64,000 nucleotides of DNA from Chitinophagaceae bacterium (GTDB lineage Bacteria; Bacteroidota; Bacteroidia; Chitinophagales; Chitinophagaceae). Location: NCBI GenBank assembly GCA_016719165.1, contig JADKAJ010000002.1:744001-808000 (forward strand). Reading direction: 5' to 3'. The notes beneath the pieces are model-generated. The model worked only from the letters and a program-made list of their open reading frames with translations, ran no database searches and was not told the origin of the DNA. Made by a program: the position numbers and the translations under genes. Positions within the stretch are counted from its first letter, which is position 1. The number at the start of each line of letters is the position of its first letter. Shown here piece after piece: positions 42,085-51,226 of the stretch.

Positions 42085-42924
42085 TCAGAATAACGACAAC
42101 TGCCTTTCATCTTTTATGATCATTCGCCGTTTCGGTTTTGCAGCAGTTGTTACTGCAATACCCTCAATGCAAAAAACAGGCGAGGCCTCATAACGGCTGG
42201 CCACTACGATCTGTGTACTACCCGCATGCTGGTTGAACATTGCCTCCACCAGTTCCGGCTTATTATTGTTTTTAGATAAATGCGATAAGATGAGCAACCG
42301 CAGATCAGCTGATTGATACTGCTGAAATAATTCCAATGCCTGAGCATTGGATAAATGCCCTTCATCGCTGCTGATCCTTTTTTGCAAATGATAAGGATAG
42401 TTACCATTGCGCAGCATGTCATCACAATAATTGGATTCAAGAAAAACAGCATGGCACTGGCTGAAATATTTTATTACCCGTTTGCAGGCATAACCAATAT
42501 CGGTGATGACACCCACATTCACCCCATGACCAGCAACCATAAAGCTGTGCGGATCGGAGGCATCGTGACTTTTTTTGAAAGCGGTGATAGCCAGGTTACC
42601 GATTGTTATGGGTTTGGCATCTTTAAAAGAATTGACCAGTTGCGGTTCAACAGGCATATTACTCCTTGCCAAAGTGCTGTCGGTGATATAAACAGGAAGC
42701 TGGTATTTTTTAGAAATACCGGCCAGCCCGGTAATATGATCGGCATGTTCATGCGAAATAAAAATAGCTTTAACTCTTTCCATCGGCAACTCCAGTTGTT
42801 TCATCCGCTTTTCTGTTTCCCGGCAACTGAGCCCGGCATCAATTAAAACTGCTTCATTATTATTGCCGATATAATAACAGTTGGCATTACTGCCGGAATT
42901 GAGCGAAGTGATATAGAGTGACAT
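42085..42924 (-). CDS. MBL-fold metallo-hydrolase (YycJ/WalJ-like)
   Basis: A 279-residue metallo-beta-lactamase-fold protein. The zinc site is HEHADH (His58, His60, Asp62, His63); further ligands lie in KSHDASDPHSFMV and VITDIGYACK. Its opening TSLNSGSNANCYYIGN and the ESNYCDDML block are typical of YycJ-type proteins, which have been proposed as DNA or RNA 5' exonucleases. It probably acts in the cytoplasm as there is no signal peptide. It is divergent from the cyclase gene by 117 bp. Confidence 0.85.
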   Translation of the reverse strand: MSLYITSLNSGSNANCYYIGNNNEAVLIDAGLSCRETEKRMKQLELPMERVKAIFISHEHADHITGLAGISKKYQLPVYITDSTLARSNMPVEPQLVNSFKDAKPITIGNLAITAFKKSHDASDPHSFMVAGHGVNVGVITDIGYACKRVIKYFSQCHAVFLESNYCDDMLRNGNYPYHLQKRISSDEGHLSNAQALELFQQYQSADLRLLILSHLSKNNNKPELVEAMFNQHAGSTQIVVASRYEASPVFCIEGIAVTTAAKPKRRMIIKDERQLSLF

Positions 42925-43041
42925 AAACGGTAAAAATAGGAAGGAATAAGTTGCTCCCGCCCCGCGGATGAAAGATTTGTTGAAATACCGGGACTGTAAC
43001 AGGGTTCATCTTTTCTTAATACATTTAATCAGCAAATTGAA

Positions 43042-43696
43042 ATGGAAATAAACATTGCTATATTAATGGCCGATCTTTCCGGCTACACCGCCATGACAGA
43101 GATACATGGTGCTGAGTCCGCCGCCGCTATGGTAGACAGGTATCTTACCCTGGTTAATAAGTCCCTGGTGGGTGACAGCCACCTGCATGAACGGATAGGA
43201 GACCAGGTGGTTATTATTTCTTCCCATGCAGAACAACTGGCTTACACTGCTACTTTTCTGTTTGAATTCGCTCATGAACAGGAAGATTTTTTACCCCTGC
43301 ATGCAGCCCTTCACTATGGCCCGGTGGTAAAAAAAGGATAATGCTTATTTCGGTTCCACTATCAATACGGCAGCCCGCATTATGTCGGCCGCCGATAAAG
43401 GCAAAATACTTTGTTCAGCAGATTTCCTGGACCAGCTTCCGCAGGGGCACAGCTTTGCAGTAAAGAAAATCGGGTTACACCAGTTTAAAAACCTGCTGCA
43501 ACAGGTTGACTTATTTGAACTCGATTGTTGTATAACAAATCTCTCCAAAACATTTGTGATTGACCCGGTATGTCACATGCTCCTTAAATCACCGGCAACT
43601 TCTCTACAGTTAAAACATGATGATACAATACATTATTTCTGCTCGGAAAAATGCAGGGCCTTGTATAAAAAATTATATATGGCTGATGAAACGTAA
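43042..43696 (+). pseudogene. Class III adenylate/guanylate cyclase domain fused to YHS domain, split by one-base frameshift
   Basis: Codons from 43042 encode the start of a nucleotide cyclase domain (LMADLSGYTAMTE with metal-ligand Asp11, then LHERIGDQVVII and LHAALHYGPVVKK) and stop at 43341. The missing continuation NAYFGSTINTAARI...ADKGKILCS reads in the next frame from about 43338, and the C-terminal part holds a YHS domain (DPVCHML, then YFCSEKCRALY). An A7-GG run at 43331-43339 holds one base too many; removing one restores a product of about 217 residues. It may be a sequencing indel or a real +1 mutation. Confidence 0.75.
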
Positions 43697-43784
43697 CTGC
43701 GCTAGAGAATTTTTTCTATTCTTCCCGTAATAAATATTTATATTTAGTTGAAGTACCTGAAGGAAACGAACAAAACCAACCAAC

Positions 43785-45281
43785 ATGAGCCTCCATCCTT
43801 CCACTCCTTCGGGCACTGCCCCTGATCAGGTTATAGCCAATGAACCCGGTAATTTATCCAGGCTTTTTTCTTTAGATGTGTTGCGTGGTATTGCGCTGCT
43901 GGGTATTCTTGTCATCAGCATCTGGGAATTTGGCGGCTTTACCAGCAATGAGCAAACCTTTTTCCGGCAGGGAACACATGGTGGCAATTACAAATTACTC
44001 AGCATTGTTTCCATTTTATTCGAAGGAAAGATGCGGGCCCTCTTTGCACTGGTCTTTGGTGCCGGTATTATTTTATTTATGCAGAAAAAAGAACACCCGG
44101 CACCGCTGGCTGCACCTGATGCCTATATACGCAGGCAGATCTGGCTCATCATCTTTGGGGTGTTCAATGCATTTGTATTGCTGTGGCCCGGTGATATTTT
44201 ATTCCAGTATGGCGTAGTTGGAATTTTATTATTTGCTTTCTGGCGAATGCCGGCACGGGGGTTATTGATCGCTGCCATCCTGTGTACACTTATTTATTGC
44301 GGCAAGCAATACTGGAATTATGCTGATGACAAGAAGGATTATAAAAAATTTCTCGCTGTCACAGCAGTCGAAAAGAAATTCAAACAGGACAGCACGGCCC
44401 GGGCAAAAAAAGACAGCTTCGACAGAACAAAAGATACGGTCTTGCTAAAAGACACACTGGCGAAAAATAAGTTAATGGATTCGCTGGCCCGCAAGAATGA
44501 TACGCTGACAAAAAAACAAGCTGGAGAAAAAGGCAGGTGGGAAGGCATGATAAAAGAACTGAAATATGATTCCTCCAAAACAGTTGCGGAGAACAAAGCC
44601 ATCCGGGCCTCTTACGGCAAAGTATGGAAACACCTGATGCAACGGTCGCAAAACAAAGAATCAAACTGGTTGTATCGCACCGGGGTTTGGGATATCAGCT
44701 CCATGATGTTGCTCGGCATGGCCTTACTCGGTTTTGGTTTTTTCAATCATCGTATGGCTTCATCCAGGTATCTGCTTATTGCAGTGTTAGCCCTCGCCAT
44801 TGGTTTTACACTGGCCTGGTTCAGGATTCATTTTCAGAGTATAAAACTGGCGGACTATGCCCGGTACATTGAAAAATACCCGGTTCCTTTCAACCAGTTC
44901 TTCCCCATCGAAAGAATGTTGCTGGCCACCGGCTATGCCTCCCTCGTTATGTTATTGCTGCGCAGTAAATTCTTGGACTGGCTTTGGCAGGCACTGGCCG
45001 CAACTGGTAAAATGGCGTTGACCAATTACCTAATGCAAACCATCATCTGCACTTTCTTTTTCTATGGGTATGGTTTTGGTTATTTCGGCAGGTTGCAGCA
45101 GTGGCAATTGTATTTTATGGTAGCAGAGATAGCCCTGGTGCAGATAGTCTTCTCTGTTTTCTGGCTCCGTTATTTTACCATGGGTCCGCTGGAGTGGTTA
45201 TGGCGGTGTTTGATATACCGCAAATGGCTTCCCTGGAAAATAAAAGAACCCCATGCTATAACCGATTCACCAGCTCTCTGA
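43785..45281 (+). CDS. DUF418 family membrane protein (first of tandem pair)
   Basis: A 498-residue integral membrane protein of the DUF418 family: FSLDVLRGIALLGILVISIWEFG in the first helix, EGKMRALFALVFGAGIILFMQ, GVFNAFVLLWPGDILFQYG, and the C-terminal DUF418 domain ending FTMGPLEWLWRCLIYR. Between helices 5 and 6 (residues 180-285) it has a long charged Lys/Asp-rich loop with repeated KDS/DTL units, which the second copy lacks. The family is thought to be transport-related, and no substrate is known. It is 25 bp before the paralogue, likely one operon. Confidence 0.85.
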   Translation: MSLHPSTPSGTAPDQVIANEPGNLSRLFSLDVLRGIALLGILVISIWEFGGFTSNEQTFFRQGTHGGNYKLLSIVSILFEGKMRALFALVFGAGIILFMQKKEHPAPLAAPDAYIRRQIWLIIFGVFNAFVLLWPGDILFQYGVVGILLFAFWRMPARGLLIAAILCTLIYCGKQYWNYADDKKDYKKFLAVTAVEKKFKQDSTARAKKDSFDRTKDTVLLKDTLAKNKLMDSLARKNDTLTKKQAGEKGRWEGMIKELKYDSSKTVAENKAIRASYGKVWKHLMQRSQNKESNWLYRTGVWDISSMMLLGMALLGFGFFNHRMASSRYLLIAVLALAIGFTLAWFRIHFQSIKLADYARYIEKYPVPFNQFFPIERMLLATGYASLVMLLLRSKFLDWLWQALAATGKMALTNYLMQTIICTFFFYGYGFGYFGRLQQWQLYFMVAEIALVQIVFSVFWLRYFTMGPLEWLWRCLIYRKWLPWKIKEPHAITDSPAL

Positions 45282-45306
45282 TTTTTACAACCATTAAACC
45301 ATTTAT

Positions 45307-46683
45307 ATGGATCAGCATAATTCTTCCGGCACACCGCAATCATTAGTTATTCCAATGCAGGGTACTGGTGGTGCCGGTGAACAATCAACGGTGAGGCCTG
45401 TAACCAGGGCCGAACGTATTAAAAGTATTGATACGATCCGTGGGGTGGCTTTGTTGGGAATATTAATGATGAACATTCCGGGCTTTGGTATCAACTGGGA
45501 TTTCTTTTATTCCATTCTCACTGGGCCCAGGGCAGGAAAAGATTATTATACGTTTGCTATTGTGTTTGTTTTTTTTGAGGGAACCATGCGGGGATTGTTT
45601 TCCATGTTATTTGGAGCCGGTATGGTGTTGTTTATGCAAAACAAGCATGAATTGCCCGGCCGCCCTACGGTAGCAGAGTATTATTACCGGCGTTTATTAT
45701 GGCTGGTGCTGTTTGGGGTCATCAATGCATTTGTATTGTTATGGCCGGGCGATATTTTATTTTTTTACGGGCTATGCGGTATGTTATTATTTGCATTCAG
45801 AAAATTGTCACCCAAGTGGCTGGTAGTAATAGCGCTGACCTGTGTGGCTTTCGGGATGGTAAAAAAACAATGGGACTGGAATGAAACCCGGGAGAAAAGA
45901 GAATCTTATACTGAAGCGATGGCAGCAAAGAAAGAAAAGAAAGAGCTGACCCCGGAGCAACAGGGTGCCATCAAAATGTGGATGGAAATGGAGAAAAATC
46001 AGAAGCCTGACACTGCCATTACCAATGAGAATCTCCGCAAAATGCAGTCCGGCTATGGCACCATTTTTACTTATTTCATTCCCCGCAATGCCGGTGGTGA
46101 AATTTGGTATATGTATAATGAAGTGTGGGACCTGCTGGTCATGATGTTTCTGGGCATGGCCCTGTACCTCTGGGGATTTTTCTCCAATCGATTACGAACC
46201 TCCACTTATGTGATGTGGTTGCTTATTGGCTATGGCATTGGTGTACCCATTGCCTGGGCCATATTCGACAAAGGCTTCATGAGTTTTGGCAGCATGGGCC
46301 TGTATGCCGATAGCTGGAGTTCATCGCATATGGTATTTGCAGAGTTTCGCCGTATCCTCATTACGATCGGGCATGCGAGTTTGGTCATGCTCATATTCCG
46401 CAGTGGCATCATTCCGTGGCTGATGAGGGCACTGGCCAATGTGGGACAGATGGCATTTACAAATTACCTGATGCAATCTATTCTGTGCACATTATTCTTC
46501 TATGGTTATGGATTAGGCTATTACAACAAACTAAAATTTCACCAGCTCTATTATGTGGTATTTGCGGTATGGATATTCCAGCTTATTTTTTCAAGTATCT
46601 GGTTGCGGTACTTCCGCTTTGGCCCGTTTGAATGGTTGTGGCGTTCACTGACCTATTGGAAAAAACAACCGATGAAATTATAA
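45307..46683 (+). CDS. DUF418 family membrane protein (second of tandem pair)
   Basis: A 458-residue paralogue of the preceding gene with the same order of motifs (IDTIRGVALLGILMMNIPGFG, EGTMRGLFSMLFGAGMVLFMQ, GVINAFVLLWPGDILFFYG, FTNYLMQSILCTLFFYGYGLGYY, FGPFEWLWRSLTYW). The internal hydrophilic loop (190-260) is shorter and Glu/Lys-rich. The clear similarity along the whole length points to tandem duplication, then divergence of the loop. An MITE-like repeat follows 130 bp downstream. Confidence 0.85.
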   Translation: MDQHNSSGTPQSLVIPMQGTGGAGEQSTVRPVTRAERIKSIDTIRGVALLGILMMNIPGFGINWDFFYSILTGPRAGKDYYTFAIVFVFFEGTMRGLFSMLFGAGMVLFMQNKHELPGRPTVAEYYYRRLLWLVLFGVINAFVLLWPGDILFFYGLCGMLLFAFRKLSPKWLVVIALTCVAFGMVKKQWDWNETREKRESYTEAMAAKKEKKELTPEQQGAIKMWMEMEKNQKPDTAITNENLRKMQSGYGTIFTYFIPRNAGGEIWYMYNEVWDLLVMMFLGMALYLWGFFSNRLRTSTYVMWLLIGYGIGVPIAWAIFDKGFMSFGSMGLYADSWSSSHMVFAEFRRILITIGHASLVMLIFRSGIIPWLMRALANVGQMAFTNYLMQSILCTLFFYGYGLGYYNKLKFHQLYYVVFAVWIFQLIFSSIWLRYFRFGPFEWLWRSLTYWKKQPMKL

Positions 46684-46816
46684 TTAATGGTTGCTGCAAA
46701 CTGACACGAATGAATACTGATAAAGTGTAATGCAGTCATCAGTTGTCAAACTTATTAATGTTTGCAGGAAGGAAATCATAAGGTGTTTCTTTACACTATC
46801 AACAGCAAAACAAAAA

Positions 46817-46959
46817 AGGCTGTTTCAAAAACACCAATCATTGTCATATTGAGCAAAGCCGAAATTTGACAATGACTGGTAAACAAATTTGTACGCATTT
46901 CGATATCCCGATAGCTATCGGGACAATGTGACAAATTTGTTTGTTTTTTGAAACAGCCT
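46817..46959. repeat. MITE-like element with terminal inverted repeats, copy A
   Basis: A 143-bp element bounded by AGGCTGTTTCAAAAACA (46817-46833) and its near-exact reverse complement TGTTTTTTGAAACAGCCT (46942-46959, one extra T). The inside carries CCCGATAGCTATCGGG, a second small palindrome, and no gene. A relative with different end sequence lies at 56705-56845. It fills the gap between the DUF418 and DUF4440-like genes. Confidence 0.75.
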
Positions 46960-47003
46960 CTCCGAATTATATACTATTCATTACATCCTGTTTCTTACTG
47001 CAA

Positions 47004-47486
47004 TTACTTGGCAGGAGTGGTGGTCACATTCATATCCCTGACGCAAACATATTTTCCGTCACGTTTTTGAAAGAATGACATATAATATCCTTTCTCCACT
47101 TCTGCACCTGCCGGGTTAATAGTTGTCCAGGAACCAATTTCTGTAGCTGAATTGCCTTCTGCAAAAAGGTCCACTACTTTATAGACACTGGTATTACCGG
47201 TGGTGTCGCTGGCCAGGCGCTTGGCAATTTTTTCTTTGATAGCGGCAGCTCCTGAAAGAGGTGCTTCATTCCGGCTATAACTAACGGCATCCTGGCTATA
47301 ATAGGCCACTACTCCATCAGCATCTTTGGCTTTTTCAGCAGCAGCATAGGCGTCTTCCATAGCCTGGATCTCCACTTTTAGTTTATCCATGTCAATAGGT
47401 TTCGCTTCTTCTGCAGGGGTAGTACAGGCAGAAAAAAACAAGGCAGAAAGTCCGGACAGTGCTACGATTAGAAACTTACTTTTCAT
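47004..47486 (-). CDS. Lipoprotein with SnoaL/DUF4440-like NTF2 domain
   Basis: A 160-residue lipoprotein (lipobox FFSAC, Cys21). The domain begins MEDAYAAAEKAKDADGVVAYYSQDAVSYSRNEAPLSG and has the C-terminal KGYYMSFFQKRDGKYVCVRDMNV strands, the DUF4440 (ketosteroid-isomerase-like) pattern. Many Bacteroidota have such exported NTF2-fold proteins; no substrate is known. It is divergent from the ytxH gene across a 312-bp gap. Confidence 0.8.
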   Translation of the reverse strand: MKSKFLIVALSGLSALFFSACTTPAEEAKPIDMDKLKVEIQAMEDAYAAAEKAKDADGVVAYYSQDAVSYSRNEAPLSGAAAIKEKIAKRLASDTTGNTSVYKVVDLFAEGNSATEIGSWTTINPAGAEVEKGYYMSFFQKRDGKYVCVRDMNVTTTPAK

Positions 47487-47798
47487 AAAAAAAATTTTTG
47501 GTTGGTTAAGAGATATGGTAAGGTAGTCTTTTTCTTAACCATGGCCGGAATGTTGTTTCCGGCAGGGCTTTTATCACATACTGGCTTGTATAAGGAAGAA
47601 CCGGAAGTTTACTGATACCGGGGATGGCATATTAAAGAGAAGTAATCATTAAAACAATAACGCAAGTTCGCCTCTGCTCCTTACCGAAAAAATTGACAGC
47701 AGTCATTCTCCGCTATGAACATCCTCATTGTTTTCAGCCCTTTGGAAAGTTATATTTGAAGAGAAGGAAAATAATTAATCACTCATAAAATAACGGGT
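47487..47798. other. Divergent intergenic region between DUF4440 lipoprotein and ytxH-like gene
   Basis: No reading frame here is convincing. It contains the ytxH promoter (47728-47758) and an imperfect repeat CCGGAATGTTGTTTCCGG near 47550. The lipoprotein promoter on the other strand was not located. Confidence 0.5.
47728..47758 (+). promoter_or_regulatory. Promoter of the ytxH-holin-like operon
   Basis: TTG (47728-47730), 20-bp spacer, then TATATTTG (47751-47758), matching Bacteroidota -33 and -7 boxes. The ATG of the first gene is 40 bp downstream of the -7 box. Confidence 0.6.
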
Positions 47799-48023
47799 AT
47801 GAAAAACACTTCAAAGATCCTCATTGCGCTGGGAGCCGGATTAGCTATCGGTGGTCTCATGGGTGTACTATTTGCACCAGATAAAGGAGAGAACACCCGT
47901 CATAAAATTGCGGAAAACGGTAAAAAATTAAAAGATCAGTTTACCCGCAAAGTAAAACTGGGCAAAAACAAAATGGAAGAACAAATGGCCCGGATCAATG
48001 GCGAGCTCGACGAAGTAATCTGA
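47799..48023 (+). CDS. YtxH domain small protein
   Basis: A 74-residue YtxH-family protein: one N-terminal membrane helix (ILIALGAGLAIGGLMGVLFAP) followed by the DKGENTRHKIAENGKKLKD motif and a basic helical tail. The family is general-stress or envelope-associated, with no known reaction. In Bacteroidota it usually precedes a membrane protein of the phage-holin-like family, as here (21 bp to the next start). It likely starts a three-gene operon. Confidence 0.85.
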   Translation: MKNTSKILIALGAGLAIGGLMGVLFAPDKGENTRHKIAENGKKLKDQFTRKVKLGKNKMEEQMARINGELDEVI

Positions 48024-48044
48024 CAGATATTGTAACTTTAAGAC

Positions 48045-48409
48045 ATGTCAGAAGAGTTTAACAAAGTAGAGTCGATGATCGAACAGCTCAAAGCGTATGC
48101 TAATACCAGGGTATCGCAGGTAAAGTTATCCATGGCGGAAAAAGTGTCAAAGCTAGCCGCTGAAATGATAGCTATGCTGATGGCGGCCCTGGTATTCTTT
48201 TATTCCTGGTAATACTCAGCATCGCAGCCGCCATCTTCATCGGGCAATGGCTGGAGAATATGTGGCTGGGGTTTGTGATTGTAGCCGGGGTTATACTGGT
48301 GGTGGGGTTGATCTTATGGTTGTCCAGAGACCGCCTGCTGCGCATACCCATTATGAACAAACTGATAGAAGCCTTATTTGAACCGGAAGAAGACGATGAA
48401 AAAAATTAA
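48045..48409 (+). pseudogene. Phage holin family-like membrane protein, frameshifted
   Basis: Frame 1 from ATG 48045 gives MSEEFNKVESMIEQLKAYANT... up to a TAA at 48210, in the middle of the first membrane helix. In the next frame, from about 48203, the sequence continues FLVILSIAAAIFIGQWLENMW, a second helix and a cytosolic tail ending EPEEDDEKN at 48409. One missing base in the TTCTTTTATTC run (about 48196-48204) explains it. The joined product of about 121 residues matches the small two-helix holin-superfamily proteins that follow ytxH in this phylum. The next gene starts inside its end. Confidence 0.7.
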
Positions 48410-48737
48410 ACATATAAAAGATATACAGGAAGAAAAGATGCGGCTCCGCATACAACAGCTGGAGCAGGAAAAAAACCTGCAGCAAAACTGGAACGAGACC
48501 AAGCTGGAATTGCGCCCCGGTACCTTGCTGCGCAACCAGATGGCAGCCTCTTCCACGGGCAAAGAAGGTGAGAACACTTTATTTACTGGGCTGGTAAGTC
48601 TCGGGGCTGGTTACCTTACCCGACGCTTCACCGGGCTGGCAGGACAAAAGATCGAAAACACCGTGCAGATGGGTATTGAAAAACTGGCTAACCGCATGCA
48701 GGCTGTCCTGAAGAAAAAAAGAAAACGAAAAAAATAA
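48396..48737 (+). CDS. Small basic helical protein of the ytxH operon
   Basis: A 113-residue protein with a charged coiled-coil N-terminus (KHIKDIQEEKMRLRIQQLEQEKNLQQNW), a short hydrophobic Gly-rich region (GLVSLGAGYLTRRFTGLAG) and a polybasic C-terminus (LKKKRKRKK). I recognise no named domain. ATG 48396 is used; it overlaps the end of the holin-like gene. The fixed order YtxH, holin-like, this protein suggests a membrane-linked stress complex. It is followed by a strong terminator. Confidence 0.7.
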   Translation: MKKIKHIKDIQEEKMRLRIQQLEQEKNLQQNWNETKLELRPGTLLRNQMAASSTGKEGENTLFTGLVSLGAGYLTRRFTGLAGQKIENTVQMGIEKLANRMQAVLKKKRKRKK

Positions 48738-48757
48738 TTACACCATTAAACCAGATT

Positions 48758-48790
48758 GCCCCTGTTCCGGTATGAGACCCGGCAGGGGCT
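48758..48790 (+). terminator. Intrinsic terminator after the ytxH operon
   Basis: GCCCCTG (48758-48764) pairs with CAGGGGC (48783-48789), with inner CCGG/CCGG pairing, followed by TTTCCTTTTTA. Confidence 0.75.
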
Positions 48791-48947
48791 TTCCTTTTTA
48801 TTGATCGTCAGCGGCCATTGAGCCGTATTAATTTTAGTATAACTCCCTTATGTTATCGTCCAGGCTTCCGCACTAATCCGCTGCGTACCGTTGTATGTAT
48901 ACTTTTGTTGATTCACCAATGAAGTATGCAATTAATGACATTATTTT

Positions 48948-49349
48948 CTATGCTAACTCATTCTTTACTTCTTCAATCAAAAATAATTTCTCCCCGGCAG
49001 GCACTTTCCACTTCACGGATACACCAACGCAAAAACCGATGAGGGCTGTACCCAAGGGAGACAGCACCGATATTTTCTTTTCTTTCCAATTGGCCTGGTC
49101 GGGAGTTACAATCATTATTTCCAGCAGGGCATTCGTAGCTATATCCCTCACTTTTAACCGGCTGCCCAGCCGTACCATACCGGGAGGCAACTGGTTTTCA
49201 TCCATCAGCCGGGCTCTTTTTAGCTCCTGTTGCAGGGCATTGGCTGATTGACGGTCTGCAGCATTGTGCACATGCTCCTTGCGCAGGTGATACAAAATAG
49301 TTGAATGGTCTTGCCTGCTAAGCAAGACCGGTTGTTTTGTAGTTTGCAT
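48948..49349 (-). CDS. GreA/GreB C-terminal domain (Rnk-like) protein
   Basis: A 133-residue protein with the C-terminal FKBP-like domain of GreA/GreB and Rnk: RLGSRLKVRDIATNALLEIMIVTPDQANWKEKKISVLSPLGTALIG is the diagnostic strand-turn region. The N-terminal coiled coil is short and lacks the acidic tip of GreA, so it should not cleave backtracked RNA but may bind the RNA polymerase secondary channel, as Rnk does. It is 3 bp after a small membrane protein gene on the same strand. Confidence 0.82.
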   Translation of the reverse strand: MQTTKQPVLLSRQDHSTILYHLRKEHVHNAADRQSANALQQELKRARLMDENQLPPGMVRLGSRLKVRDIATNALLEIMIVTPDQANWKEKKISVLSPLGTALIGFCVGVSVKWKVPAGEKLFLIEEVKNELA

Positions 49350-49352
49350 TTT

Positions 49353-49571
49353 TTATTTTTTAAGAAGTAATAAAGTGTCAGCAGGAGTTTCTCCCGCTGG
49401 TATTTTTTTCTTTCTGGATTGGTATATAGCCAACGCCAATAAAGGCAGTGTTACCCAGAGTGCTTTATACCAGTCTGTATTTTTTACAAGTGCCGTTTCA
49501 AGTAGTATGGCATTTATCAGCAGGAGTACTACTGCAAACATTCCGTTTAAAGAAACATGTTGAGTGTGCAT
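49353..49571 (-). CDS. Small two-helix membrane protein
   Basis: A 72-residue protein with two hydrophobic helices (MFAVVLLLINAILLETALV and WYKALWVTLPLLALAIYQ) and a basic C-terminus. ATG 49571 (MHTQHVSL) is preferred; the upstream codons show no homology. No family is recognised. It is directly upstream of the Rnk-like gene and is likely co-transcribed with it. Confidence 0.6.
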   Translation of the reverse strand: MHTQHVSLNGMFAVVLLLINAILLETALVKNTDWYKALWVTLPLLALAIYQSRKKKIPAGETPADTLLLLKK

Positions 49572-49739
49572 GATAGTTAATTGAATAAAGTAAAGTAATT
49601 GGTTTACCAGGCACGGTAAACCGGTTAACACTGCTCCGGTAAATACTACAGGTTATTGTAAATGGTATGCAATACGAAATGCATACAGCATTAACCTGCA
49701 TACGATACCGCAGCAGACAAACATCCTTCCCGGTCTTTA

Positions 49740-49904
49740 TCAGGAGGCCGGGGTTAGCTGCTTAAAGTCTTTGAAACTGGAAAAATAAAAAAGATGATTA
49801 CAGAAAGGCATGAACTCTGTAAAGGAACAGGTATAAGAATCCGTGAGGTCGGTGATGACCGCCCCGGGAAACAAAAGCGTTGTATATTTTGAAAACCTGT
49901 TCAT
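49740..49904 (-). CDS. Possible 54-residue small protein
   Basis: The only supported frame in the 551-bp gap 49572-50122. It starts ATG (49904) and reads MNRFSKYTTLLFPGAVITDL to a TGA at 49740. It is rich in Phe and Thr, with two cysteines. No homologue is recalled. The rest of the gap shows only short repeats, so this entry is weak. Confidence 0.3.
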   Translation of the reverse strand: MNRFSKYTTLLFPGAVITDLTDSYTCSFTEFMPFCNHLFYFSSFKDFKQLTPAS

Positions 49905-50122
49905 GAAATTTAAAATTAAGCAATTTTATTGACCGGTAGATTGATTGATGTATTTTTTAACATACACTACTGGTTGTGAGATAACGGTAGTGAACTTGCC
50001 AACATAACTCTATTAACCACGGTGTAAACGGTATGCATTCCCGTTTCTTGTACGAGCAAAAAAAGAGAGAAACTAGCGCCTACACATATTGGATCGTCTT
50101 TTAAAATGAGTACATTAGTAAA

Positions 50123-50635
50123 ATGATTTTTATGCGATATGCTGCTTTACTGACGGCCTTGCTGGTACTGTTGCAAAAAACGGGTGCCCAGCAGCCTGCT
50201 GCCGATAAATGGAAAACCGTCAATGCTTTCAGCATGGGCGACAATAAAAGCAAGTATACTGACCAGTTGCTGTTTTGGAGTAAAACAGGGGATGGAAATA
50301 ATGCATATATCTATAAAACCACCGGCTATAAATCACAAATGAACCTGGAGGTATTTGGCTGGCGATACACGTCTGTTTATTTGATTTTTAATTTGCAGGA
50401 TGAACTTACCGGTATGCAATTCATTACAGTATACAAACCCAATGATTATGCTGCCGATAAGGATTATTATGCCCAGCAGGAAAAGCTGATTGCTTCTCTT
50501 GGCCCTTACACAAAAAAGGAGAACTCCTATACAGATGGTGTTTCATCCAATGGCGTTACCTGGTCGGGTAATGAAGTGAGTATTTCTTTTGTCAAAAAAA
50601 CCGGCGGAAAGAACGGGGTCTTGCCATCGAACTGA
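50123..50635 (+). CDS. Secreted protein of unknown function
   Basis: A 170-residue protein with a signal peptide (hydrophobic core RYAALLTALLVLLQ, cleavage near TGAQQ). The mature part is beta-rich with WKTVNAFSMGDNKSKYTDQLLFWSKTG, then YTSVYLIFNLQDELTGMQFITVYKP, and ends SFVKKTGGKNGVLPSN. No domain is recognised. A second ATG at 50132 is equally possible and would lose only three residues. Confidence 0.55.
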   Translation: MIFMRYAALLTALLVLLQKTGAQQPAADKWKTVNAFSMGDNKSKYTDQLLFWSKTGDGNNAYIYKTTGYKSQMNLEVFGWRYTSVYLIFNLQDELTGMQFITVYKPNDYAADKDYYAQQEKLIASLGPYTKKENSYTDGVSSNGVTWSGNEVSISFVKKTGGKNGVLPSN

Positions 50636-50736
50636 TTTTTTAAAAAGTAATAAGATAAGTACGGGTTCCTTTATTCCTGTTGCTGCTATTCACGCCACTG
50701 TATGTGAAAAGATAATTACCAACCACATGCATTTGA

Positions 50737-51078
50737 TTATTTCAACAGCTTAAATGCAATTGCATCCAGCCTTTCCTTCGCTTCATTCCAGCTGGGCACT
50801 TGCTCCGCTTCCCACACCAGCGTTTTATACTGCTTTGATAATTTTACTATTTGCTGCATGGCTACTTTGTGGGAGTCTGTATTTCGGTACTGCAGCATGG
50901 AAGACTTATCCTTCCAGGCTGTAAGGGTGTAGCCGATGCGCCAGCCATTATTTCCTACCCATACATGCAGGCAACCTGCTGCCTGCTTAGCCTGCTTTGT
51001 TGAACGGATGGAATGCCGCACAAAGGGAATGAATTTCCAACCATTCCTGACATGTAATTCGGTGGCTACAATAAGCAT
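50737..51078 (-). CDS. DUF3291-like ABM-fold protein
   Basis: A 113-residue protein with the dimeric alpha/beta-barrel look of DUF3291 and spheroidene-monooxygenase-like proteins: LHVWVGNNGWRIGYTLTAWKDKSSMLQYRNTDSHKVAM then KYKTLVWEAEQVPSWNEAKERL, resembling the TLTAW...FRN..H..AM...WE...LPSW signature. Enzymatic role unknown. ATG 51078 is chosen over a TTG two codons upstream. Confidence 0.7.
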   Translation of the reverse strand: MLIVATELHVRNGWKFIPFVRHSIRSTKQAKQAAGCLHVWVGNNGWRIGYTLTAWKDKSSMLQYRNTDSHKVAMQQIVKLSKQYKTLVWEAEQVPSWNEAKERLDAIAFKLLK

Positions 51079-51226
51079 AGACAATAATTGGTACAGGAAA
51101 AGTACAAAGATTTTAAAATTTAGATTCTCATCAGTAATCTATTTATGTAATAACAATTCCCCTCCCGTTGTTTATCTCCCCGCTTTTAAATAGCTTCCGT
51201 ATTATTTACCTGCTAATACTTTTACC

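Noticed and set aside
43331..43341. Programmed -1 frameshift at the A7 run of the cyclase gene
   Set aside because: The downstream part needs a +1 (or -2) shift, not the -1 shift that A-AAA-AAG sites give, so a simple indel is more likely.
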